Below are positions 55,262 through 62,782 of a stretch of DNA of 64,000 nucleotides, piece after piece; position 1 is the stretch's first letter, and every line of letters starts with the position of its first letter. The notes beneath the pieces were generated by a model. That model was not told the origin of the DNA, did not search any database, and saw only the letters and a program-made list of their open reading frames with translations. Source of the DNA: Fuerstiella sp041398845 (lineage in GTDB: Bacteria > Planctomycetota > Planctomycetia > Planctomycetales > Planctomycetaceae); NCBI GenBank assembly GCA_041398845.1, contig JAWKTZ010000006.1, forward strand, positions 62,001 to 126,000, given 5' to 3'. A program made the translations under genes and the position numbers.

Positions 55262-56037
55262 TCGGTGTTCTGACAGACAACGCGCTGCTGCTGGGAACCG
55301 CCGTGACGGTGGTTTGGGTGGTGAGCATTCAGTTGACTCGCACTGACATCATTGATGTCTTCTGGGGCCCGGGCTTTGTGTTGATCGCAGGCGCGACCTG
55401 TTTCAGGTATCGCGAACAAATCCGCCCACAGGCTGTGATTCTGGTTGCAGCGGTGAGCCTCTGGGGACTGCGGCTGGGAACTCACCTGCTGATCCGGTGG
55501 TGGAACGAGCCTCATGAAGACCGTCGCTATGCCGCCATGAGATCCGCTGCGGGACAATCCTGGTGGCTGCGGAGCCTGGTGACTGTGTTCTGGCTGCAGG
55601 CCGTGATTCTGTGGATGGTATCATGGCCACTGCAGTCGGCTCTGCAATCGTCGCGTTCGGCGCAGCCAACGGTATTCGCGGCGGGCCTGCTCCTGTGTGT
55701 GATTGGCTTTCTGTTTGAAACGGTGAGCGACTGGCAGTTGACCGTGTTCCGGCGCGATCCGGTTCATCGAAACCAGGTGCTGGACACAGGTCTGTGGCAC
55801 TACTCACGTCACCCCAACTATTTCGGCGACTTTCTGGTGTGGTGGGGCCTGTTCATGATGTCACTGGCTCTCGGAGCAGCCTGGTGGACCGTCGTTTCGC
55901 CAGTCGTGATGTCGGCACTGCTGATGAAGTTTTCCGGAGTCGGGATGCTCGAAAAAGACATCTCGGATCGCCGCCCGGAATACTCTGCCTATGCAGCACG
56001 CACAAACACCTTCTTCCCCTGGTTTCCGAAACAGTAA
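55258..56037 (+). CDS. DUF1295 (steroid 5-alpha-reductase-like) membrane protein
   Basis: The ATG at 55258 overlaps the previous stop (ATGA). The 259-residue protein has six or seven membrane segments and the DUF1295 signature: DIIDVFWGPGFVLIAGA, RRYAAMR, then FRRDPVHRNQVLDTGLWHYS, RHPNYFGDFLVWWGLF, and the C-terminal RRPEYSAYAARTNTFFPWFP. This fold includes NADPH-dependent double-bond reductases. Next to a CFAS-like gene it probably reduces a methylene or unsaturated fatty-acid intermediate. Confidence 0.88.
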   Translation: MIGVLTDNALLLGTAVTVVWVVSIQLTRTDIIDVFWGPGFVLIAGATCFRYREQIRPQAVILVAAVSLWGLRLGTHLLIRWWNEPHEDRRYAAMRSAAGQSWWLRSLVTVFWLQAVILWMVSWPLQSALQSSRSAQPTVFAAGLLLCVIGFLFETVSDWQLTVFRRDPVHRNQVLDTGLWHYSRHPNYFGDFLVWWGLFMMSLALGAAWWTVVSPVVMSALLMKFSGVGMLEKDISDRRPEYSAYAARTNTFFPWFPKQ

Positions 56038-56097
56038 ACCGAATCAACCACAGCGCTGACTCACTCGGTGAGACGGCACCTCCACAGGAATCAGGAA

Positions 56098-56916
56098 TCA
56101 GAGGGATTCCGGAGACGGCGTTGCTTGAGCGTTTGCAGTCGGCAATCTGAACAGACGTTGTGCGTTTGCCGTGGTGGCTGACGCCAGTTCGGCCGGGCTG
56201 ACCTGATGCACGTCGGCGAGGCAGTCGGCGGTCAGTCGCACCCATGCCGGTTCGTTGCGTTTGCCTCGATTGGGATGGGGAGCGAGGTACGGGGCATCCG
56301 TTTCGATGAGCAGTCGATCGAGAGGCACCGTTTTCGCGACAGCTCTCAGAGAGTCGTTCTTACGAAACGTCACCATTCCTGCAAACGAAATGTGCATTCC
56401 CATCGCCACGCATTCCGCTGCCATCAGTGCATCTCCGCAAAAGGAATGCATAACTCCGTTCAGCGGTCCGTTCGCAAAGTCTTCCTGCAGCATCTGAAGG
56501 ACTTCCGGTTCGGCGTCGCGGCAATGAACCACAAACGGTTTTCCCGTCTTCCGAGACAATATCAAGTGACGTCGAAAGAAATCGCGTTGAATGTCCAGTG
56601 GAGCAAAATCCCAGTACTTGTCCAGGCCCGTTTCACCGATACCGACCACCTGTGGATGAGACGTGAGCTCAACGATCCTGTTCCAGTCGAATTCCGTGGC
56701 TTCCTGAGCATAGTTCGGCTGGATGCCCACCACGGCCGACACCATCGGATAGCGATTTGCGAGAACCACGGCCGCTTCGCTGGTTTGCAGTGTAATCCCG
56801 ATGCTCAACATGCGTTGCACTCCGGCCTCAGTCGCTCGCTGCATAACATCTTCCAGATCCTGCTGAAACGCTTCCGCGTCCAGGTGGCAGTGTGTATCAA
56901 TGAGGGAAGATGCCAT
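56098..56916 (-). CDS. TatD family metal-dependent nuclease
   Basis: The ATG at 56914-56916 begins MASSLIDTHCHLDAEAFQQD, the classical TatD start with the HxH metal site. Other metal ligands are in GIGETGLDKYWD, VHCRDAEPEVL, HSFCGDALMA and LLIETDAPYLAP. The 272-residue length fits. TatD proteins are Mg-dependent 3'-5' DNases or D-aminoacyl-tRNA-deacylase-like hydrolases. The open frame extends to 57102 but is not TatD-like before this Met. Confidence 0.93.
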   Translation of the reverse strand: MASSLIDTHCHLDAEAFQQDLEDVMQRATEAGVQRMLSIGITLQTSEAAVVLANRYPMVSAVVGIQPNYAQEATEFDWNRIVELTSHPQVVGIGETGLDKYWDFAPLDIQRDFFRRHLILSRKTGKPFVVHCRDAEPEVLQMLQEDFANGPLNGVMHSFCGDALMAAECVAMGMHISFAGMVTFRKNDSLRAVAKTVPLDRLLIETDAPYLAPHPNRGKRNEPAWVRLTADCLADVHQVSPAELASATTANAQRLFRLPTANAQATPSPESL

Positions 56917-57109
56917 GCCTGCGGTCCAAACCGGGATTCGATTGATCTGCCGACGCAGTGTATCGATTTTTTCCGGAGGTACGACAATTGAAGCGGAAAG
57001 CTTGACTATCCCCGCTGGCGAAAACACACTGTCTCCATCACGATGGCGGGCTCGTTGATGGAAGTCCCGTTGCAGATCAGCAAAACGAACGTCCGGAAAC
57101 ACGTCTCAG

Positions 57110-58126
57110 ATGCCCATCAATGTGAAGTGTCACAGTTGTGGCAAAGCCTATCGCCTGAATGATTCTCTGACGGGCAGGAAGTTCAAGTGCAAGGACTGCG
57201 GAGTGATCGTGCTGGCAACACCGATTCCCGACGCTCCGCCCATAGCGGCTCGCTCGGCGAAGCCTGCCGGTCAGCGTCCGCCGGTTCGTCCCGCGACATC
57301 TGCCGGATCACAGTCAGTTCCGGTCAAGAAGAAACGACCGGCCCCTGCGGCTCCGGTGAAGAAGAAGCCGGTTCCGGAACCGTACGCGGAAGAATACGAC
57401 GACGACGACTTCGCTGACGATTTTGCTCCGGATTATGACGACGGTCTGGACGACGGTTATGATCCGTACGGTGCTCCGCCTGCTCCGCGAAGAAAGAAGA
57501 AGACGTCGTCCGGCAAATCCAAATCGAAGAAGTCCTCTTCCGGCGGTGGACTGCCGCCAATGACATTCAACCTCAACCGACTCAACGCCCTGCTGGTCAT
57601 GGGTGGATGTCTGCTGATGTTTTTCGGGTGCCAGGAAATGCGACTCAGTCAACGCGCCGGAGCAAATCCGAAAGCCGTCACACTTCAGGAACTGACGACG
57701 AACGGTCCGGGAAGCGATGTGTACTTTACGGTCAGCGGAGTTGTACCGGTCAATGATGGCTACGTGGCCGATGAAACGAAGACCAAAAGAATGACAGCCG
57801 TCTGGTTTCCCTGTCGACCGGCGGAATCACCAAACGCCACATCCAGCTTTGTTGTGTATTCAACGAGTGCGCCGACCGAAGACGACGTGGCCACGTTGAT
57901 GATGAGTCAGACTCATACGGGCATGATCATCAACAGTATCAAAGGACTGGATCGGGAAACGAAGACTCTGCTGCGTCAGAACATGCCCGGCGTTGATGTG
58001 GAGACCGCTTTGATTTTTCACGTCGGCCGCACACCCAGCGGTGTCGTGAAGTACGTCGGCATGCTGCTGGGCGGACTGATGCTGGCTTTGGCAGGTCTCG
58101 CGTGGATCCTGTTTGTCCATGAGTAA
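57110..58126 (+). CDS. Zinc-ribbon membrane protein with Lys-rich linker, unknown function
   Basis: The 338-residue protein starts with a zinc-ribbon (CHSCGKAYRLNDSLTGRKFK then CKDCG, residues ~6-29). Residues ~40-145 are a low-complexity linker, first Pro/Lys/Ala, then an Asp/Glu/Tyr-rich run (EEYDDDDFADDFAPDYDD), then a Lys/Ser run. A membrane segment follows at about 160-176 (LNALLVMGGCLLMFFGC) and another at the C-terminus (LGGLMLALAGLAWILFV); between them is a folded ~130-residue domain (VYFTVSGVVPVNDGYV). It has no recognised activity. Such linkers are common in planctomycete zinc-ribbon proteins. Confidence 0.65.
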   Translation: MPINVKCHSCGKAYRLNDSLTGRKFKCKDCGVIVLATPIPDAPPIAARSAKPAGQRPPVRPATSAGSQSVPVKKKRPAPAAPVKKKPVPEPYAEEYDDDDFADDFAPDYDDGLDDGYDPYGAPPAPRRKKKTSSGKSKSKKSSSGGGLPPMTFNLNRLNALLVMGGCLLMFFGCQEMRLSQRAGANPKAVTLQELTTNGPGSDVYFTVSGVVPVNDGYVADETKTKRMTAVWFPCRPAESPNATSSFVVYSTSAPTEDDVATLMMSQTHTGMIINSIKGLDRETKTLLRQNMPGVDVETALIFHVGRTPSGVVKYVGMLLGGLMLALAGLAWILFVHE

Positions 58127-58166
58127 CCCGATCAACAGGCCGTTTCCCGGACGCTGACGGTTTCAA

Positions 58167-61100
58167 CTACAACCCGATCGTCAGCCCCAGCCTTCCGCCA
58201 CCGCTGACAAACTGCTGACCGAAGTCGGTGTTGAGCGAAGCATTCAGCCACACACGGGGCGTGATCGCCTGAAGATAGCCGACCTCCACGCTGCCCACCA
58301 CGGCCTGAACAGAACCCGTCCGCAACGCGATCGGAGTTCCCACCTGGCGATCCAGGTCGATCCACTTGACGCCGGCTCGAGCAAACACTGTCTGACTGTC
58401 AACTTCGCTGTAATTGAGTCCCGACATGATTCCCAGAGTGGTGAGACCCGAATCGGTGCCGTTGACTACCATCCCACCGGAATCCGTAAATGCATTTCCG
58501 TTGACACTGCCATAGGACGCAAAGCTGCGAATATCCAGAAATGTGAATTCGGAAACGGGCCGCATGTAGCCTCCCGTGGCCACAACGGTGTAGCCCGTGC
58601 TGTCCTGGCTGGCCGTGGAACTGTACATTCCGTTTTCGAGATCGCTGTCGGCCCAGGACAGTGACCCGAGCAGCGAACAGTAGAATCCTTCTTCAACTGT
58701 GGCTCGCAGGTAAACTCCCAGACCATTGGCTTCTGACGATGAGGAACCGCTCAACCAGCGATCACTGGTCTGATTTTCGAAGAAGAACGCTCCCATCGCC
58801 GTGCTGCCGCATTCGACGTCGGCGGGATCGAACAGATCTGTTTCAATGCCCACAGCAAAGCCGACCGTTGAGCCGTTTCCACCTGGTGAATAACTGGTCC
58901 CCGCGCTGTCGGCCAGAATCCATGTGTCATAAATTCGCCCGGTGGCACAGCGAGGATTGCTGTTCGTTATCAGACTGCGTGATGCATCATCGCCGATGCG
59001 TCCGGCCACGCCCCCGCCTGTGGGTCCGCCAAGCGCGCCGACTCCGCCGACCACGGTTCCCAGTTTCCCAACAGTAGCGTTGATGGCACTTGGTGCGAAC
59101 AGGCTGTCGTTCAGATAGCCGCCCATGAATGAACCGAGTGACGCGGCGGTGACGTTGGGGCCCCACTGCAGATACAAGCCACCGTTTCCATCATCCACCA
59201 GATAATACGCGACGCTGCCGGTGGTTGGATTGCCGGATCCGAAACTGAAGAACGACGACTGCGTTGCCGGAACCGGTGTCGACGGGGCCAGCAGATTTAC
59301 TCCGGTGTAGATGAGCGAAACTGAGCCGGTTTCGGCAGTCGGTGGCCCCCCGGTTGCCACCACGTTGACGGTTGAGACACCGGATCCGCCTGACGTTCCC
59401 GTGACGACAATCGTGTCAGCCGTTCCCAGCCCGTCTGCCGAATGATCAAAGCCGGCTCCGGAATTATTCGCCGCCGTCGCATCAAAATTGAACGTAAACT
59501 GACTGCCGTTTGTTGAAGTCAAATTCGGCAGCACGACATGATCCGTTGCCGCCGTCCCGAAGCTCAGATCGAGGTGCCCGCCCGGTTCGTTGATAAACGT
59601 TTCCAGGCCGTGAAAGTTGGTCCAGCCCGATCGAAACTGAATGCGACCGGCATTGCTGACAACATCGTTGGCTCCACCGAACGGCAGTGTTCCGGAAGCA
59701 GGCGTCCAGACTCCACCGGCCAGATTGTTCAACAGAAACGAATCAGATCCGCCGGTTTCAATCGCTCCGCGAAGTGTCCCTGAGTTGCTTATCACGGCGT
59801 TTCCGGAAAACACACGGACACTGCTGGCACCGGGATCACTGGAGGATCCCGTGTCGGCCGCGTTGGAAATCAGTCCCGCGTTGTTCACGGTTGCTGTGCC
59901 CGTTGTGGTCTCAGTCCATATTCCGTAATGACTGCCCTGAACGCTTCCCGCAGAGGCAATGTTCATTGCAATGTCACCGGTTGTCGATGAACCAAAGATT
60001 CCGGTGAAGCCCGATGAAATTGCACCCTCAACGCGGATCTCCGCAAATTCCTGCCAGGTGCGAGTGCGAATTCCGTGAGTCCCGGATGTGATGTCCGTTG
60101 CGGCAACAAAGATTGAGCCGTTGTTTGAGGCATCAAAGAGTTGGTCGACGGAGATGCCGATCCCGCCGGAAATGATTGGCCCCAGCGGTGACGCCTGACC
60201 GATACTCACGGCTCCCGTCGAATTCACCAGCACGCCGCCAGTCCCTGAGTTGATGAAGCCGATGTTGTCGACGTTGACCGTTCCGGTATCTGCCAGCATC
60301 CAGATTCCGGTGTCGTTGGCTGTAATGGACGCAAAGTCTCCCACAGCAACATTGCCGCCAATTGGCAGAAATCGAGCATCCGCCATGATACCGCTGCTGC
60401 CCCCGACGATGGCTCCCGTCCCATTGCCACTGATCAGAATGTTGCCGCTGGTGGCCGTGGCATAAATGCCGGTGTCACCGAAGCTCGTGAGCGTTCCGGA
60501 CAAAGTGATCGCGGTATCGGCTGCATTTCCGTGAGTTCGAATTCCGAACCCGCCATTGGCCGTGATATCGGTCGCGTTGATTGTGATCACTCCGTTGTTC
60601 AGTACATCCGGCAACTGAATGATCTCAATCCCTGTTGTCCCTGCTGTAATCGCACCCAGAGCCGAGTTTGCTCCGAGATTGACGGCCCCCGACGTGTTGA
60701 CAAGTATCCCGTGCGAGCCGCCTTCGATCGCAGAAAAACCGTCCATGGTGACAGAGCCCACATCCGTCAGCAGCCATGCCGCCGTTCCACCGGTTGCGAA
60801 CAACGTTCCGGTGCCCGACAGGTTGACGTCTCCGCCAAGCGGCAGAAACGCCGCATCCAGAGTGACACCATTGAAGGCTGAGGAGACATCACCATTGATC
60901 AGCGCAGAAATGCTGCCGGTGGTTGATCGAAGATAGACGCCCGTACTCGTTGCACCCGAAACGGATCGACTGGCGTCAATGTTCAGCAGAGTACTTCCGG
61001 AACCACCATTGATGCGAATGGTGTCTGCCGACGGACCCACAATGTCAATCGAGTTGACGTTCACCGTGACATTGTCCGCTGGCCCGGGATTCACCAGAAT

Positions 61101-61280
61101 TGAAATCGGGGAGCCGTCTCCGGGTCCCGGGACGCCATTGATCAACACGTCGTTCGCCGATGCAGGAGCGACAATTCGACACGTCACCAGCACAGCCACG
61201 GAAACCAGGCTAAGCTTTCTGAGCATCGCGAATCGTCGCATCCTGCCGATGGGCGAGGTGCATCCGAGCACATTACGCAT
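58167..61280 (-). CDS. Autotransporter-type outer membrane protein with duplicated passenger
   Basis: I place the start at the ATG 61278-61280, after GGAAG; ATGs at 61241 and 61226 are alternatives. The signal peptide ends APASAND. The passenger is Gly/Thr/Asn-rich beta-helix-like sequence with two ~158-residue copies (about residues 131-288 and 289-446), aligned at FLPLGGDV/FLPIGGNV, GILVNTSGAVNLG/GVLVNSTGAVSIG and NATDIT/AATDIT. The last ~260 residues look like an autotransporter beta-barrel, ending GGGRLGLTIGL with alternating hydrophobic strands. It probably displays an adhesin-like domain on the cell surface. Autotransporters are uncommon in planctomycetes. Confidence 0.8.
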   Translation of the reverse strand: MRNVLGCTSPIGRMRRFAMLRKLSLVSVAVLVTCRIVAPASANDVLINGVPGPGDGSPISILVNPGPADNVTVNVNSIDIVGPSADTIRINGGSGSTLLNIDASRSVSGATSTGVYLRSTTGSISALINGDVSSAFNGVTLDAAFLPLGGDVNLSGTGTLFATGGTAAWLLTDVGSVTMDGFSAIEGGSHGILVNTSGAVNLGANSALGAITAGTTGIEIIQLPDVLNNGVITINATDITANGGFGIRTHGNAADTAITLSGTLTSFGDTGIYATATSGNILISGNGTGAIVGGSSGIMADARFLPIGGNVAVGDFASITANDTGIWMLADTGTVNVDNIGFINSGTGGVLVNSTGAVSIGQASPLGPIISGGIGISVDQLFDASNNGSIFVAATDITSGTHGIRTRTWQEFAEIRVEGAISSGFTGIFGSSTTGDIAMNIASAGSVQGSHYGIWTETTTGTATVNNAGLISNAADTGSSSDPGASSVRVFSGNAVISNSGTLRGAIETGGSDSFLLNNLAGGVWTPASGTLPFGGANDVVSNAGRIQFRSGWTNFHGLETFINEPGGHLDLSFGTAATDHVVLPNLTSTNGSQFTFNFDATAANNSGAGFDHSADGLGTADTIVVTGTSGGSGVSTVNVVATGGPPTAETGSVSLIYTGVNLLAPSTPVPATQSSFFSFGSGNPTTGSVAYYLVDDGNGGLYLQWGPNVTAASLGSFMGGYLNDSLFAPSAINATVGKLGTVVGGVGALGGPTGGGVAGRIGDDASRSLITNSNPRCATGRIYDTWILADSAGTSYSPGGNGSTVGFAVGIETDLFDPADVECGSTAMGAFFFENQTSDRWLSGSSSSEANGLGVYLRATVEEGFYCSLLGSLSWADSDLENGMYSSTASQDSTGYTVVATGGYMRPVSEFTFLDIRSFASYGSVNGNAFTDSGGMVVNGTDSGLTTLGIMSGLNYSEVDSQTVFARAGVKWIDLDRQVGTPIALRTGSVQAVVGSVEVGYLQAITPRVWLNASLNTDFGQQFVSGGGRLGLTIGL
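59943..60890 (-). repeat. Two tandem ~474-base units inside the autotransporter gene
   Basis: Approximate units 60890-60417 and 60416-59943. Three pairs of protein motifs keep the same spacing of 158-159 residues, so the repeat is an in-frame duplication. The protein copies are only about half identical, so the duplication is old. Confidence 0.7.
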
Positions 61281-61580
61281 GGCGTCAACTTCCGTTTTGA
61301 CGTGCCGAGAAACCGGCGGAAAGAATCCCTTCGGGTGCAATGTCTATGGTGGTTGATTATGAGATCGTCGCAAGACAATCAAAAGGCGCTGCCTCAGACA
61401 CCGAAAACCCGGGGGATTTCCCGACTAAAAATCGTGAGTCCGCAGAGCCCGCAGCGTCGTTATGGTCGGGAAAACCTTCACCATGCTTGACGACAGTGCA
61501 TCAATGGAACCACCGGAGCGAACAACAACATGCGACTGTGATTGTTATTCCGGTTATGCGGAATGCTGAAGAAAGCGAGC
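61281..61580. other. Gap between the autotransporter start and the alcohol dehydrogenase end
   Basis: About 300 bases. It should hold the promoter of the autotransporter, and an AT-rich patch near 61350-61390 (CATAAT on the minus strand) is a candidate -10. I see no gene in it. Confidence 0.35.
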
Positions 61581-62657
61581 TCAGTCCGGTCGGCGTAAAA
61601 CGAATTGTTCATCCGGCACCACAGCGACTCGAATCGGGCGATGCTGCAGCGCAGAACTGAAGGCTGCGTTGACCTGTGACAGCGGCCATGAACACTCAAC
61701 CAGTTCAGCAAACGGATACCGCTGATGGTGCTGGTTCAGAAAATTCACGGCCGTGACCAGATCGTCAGGGCGATAATTGTGAACTCCGCAGATCATCAGT
61801 AAGCGGCGGACGATACGTTCCGGATCCACCGCAGCCGGGCGGCATGGACTGACAGAACCGACCAGCACAATGCGACCTCCGATCCCGGCGGCGTGAACGG
61901 CTGCTTCCACAGCAGCCGCGTTCCCGGACATTTCAAAGACGCAGTCAAAATCGTCGCTCGCAACGGTTGATGTGGTTTCGGTCGCTCCGAAATCCACACC
62001 TCGCCGACGCCGCTGTTGGTCCGGATCGCTCAGACACACGGTGAGCGCGCCGGCCGCATCGGCCATGGCGCAGGTGGTGAGTCCGAGCATGCCGGCTCCC
62101 AGAACGAGCACTCGGCGGCCAGTCAGAGATCCTGCGCTGCGAACGGCGGCTGCGACAGTCGCGGTTGCACAGTTGGCTGGACACGCCACGGCATCCGGCA
62201 GTTCATCGGGAAGTCGCACAACAGCGGTCCCGCACTGCAGCACGCAGAATTGTGCCAATCCTCCGCTCAGTTCCCGCCCACTGGAAAACCGTTCGTGCCC
62301 ATACTTGAACAGCGACTCGCACTTCTGAGGAAGCTGGCTGTCACACCGATGACAGTGTCCGCACGCCGCCGCAACGGACCATGTCACACGGTCGCCAATC
62401 CGGACCGGCTGCCCGTTAATGTCACACACCGGACTTTCCGGCAGGGTCTCCACCGTGCCAATGATTTCATGGCCGAGCACACTGGGAGTGGGCGATGAAC
62501 GGGCTCCTGAGACGGTGTGCAGATCGCTGCCGCAAAGAGTGCAGCAGGTGACACGCACCAGCCACTGTCCCGGTTTCAGAATCGGGGTGGAAACGGTTCG
62601 CAGTTCAATGTCTGCCCCCACAGCAGTGAACACAGCAGCTTGACAGGTTCGAGTCAT
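61581..62657 (-). CDS. Zinc-dependent alcohol dehydrogenase (MDR family)
   Basis: With the ATG at 62655-62657 the protein is 358 residues. The catalytic zinc ligands are in TCCTLCGSDLHT and VLGHEIIGTVE, and the structural zinc motif is CGHCHRCDSQLPQKC. The NAD fold has VLVLGAGMLGLTTCAM. The LCGSDLHTVSG, FKYGHERF and CATATVAAAVRS segments resemble a subgroup annotated as phosphonate-catabolism-associated alcohol dehydrogenase (TIGR03366-like), but no phosphonate gene is nearby. The true substrate is open. Element D lies just upstream of its start. Confidence 0.85.
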   Translation of the reverse strand: MTRTCQAAVFTAVGADIELRTVSTPILKPGQWLVRVTCCTLCGSDLHTVSGARSSPTPSVLGHEIIGTVETLPESPVCDINGQPVRIGDRVTWSVAAACGHCHRCDSQLPQKCESLFKYGHERFSSGRELSGGLAQFCVLQCGTAVVRLPDELPDAVACPANCATATVAAAVRSAGSLTGRRVLVLGAGMLGLTTCAMADAAGALTVCLSDPDQQRRRRGVDFGATETTSTVASDDFDCVFEMSGNAAAVEAAVHAAGIGGRIVLVGSVSPCRPAAVDPERIVRRLLMICGVHNYRPDDLVTAVNFLNQHHQRYPFAELVECSWPLSQVNAAFSSALQHRPIRVAVVPDEQFVLRRPD

Positions 62658-62682
62658 AACGGCGGGATCACTTCGAGCGGAG

Positions 62683-62782
62683 TAGATGCTCTCTGATAAA
62701 AGGGGGCTGCCCCTTTGCCCGGCAGCCGTGCATTTTATTTTTTTGCCCTCCAAGGGTCAGCCCCTTTTTCAGAGAGCCTCTA
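62683..62782. repeat. Palindromic element D (GGGGTCTGACCC family, diverged)
   Basis: A third copy of the B/C family in the same orientation as C: left arm TAGATGCTCTCTG, right arm CAGAGAGCCTCTA, centre CCGGCAGCCG and TTGCCCTCCAAGGGTCAG. It is more diverged in the left arm. It abuts the topA gene, and the CTA at 62780-62782, its outer edge, is the complement of the topA stop codon. Confidence 0.8.

Noticed and set aside
56917..57102. N-terminal extension of the TatD protein
   Set aside because: TatD proteins begin with the SLIDTHCHLD segment; the added 62 residues have no counterpart.
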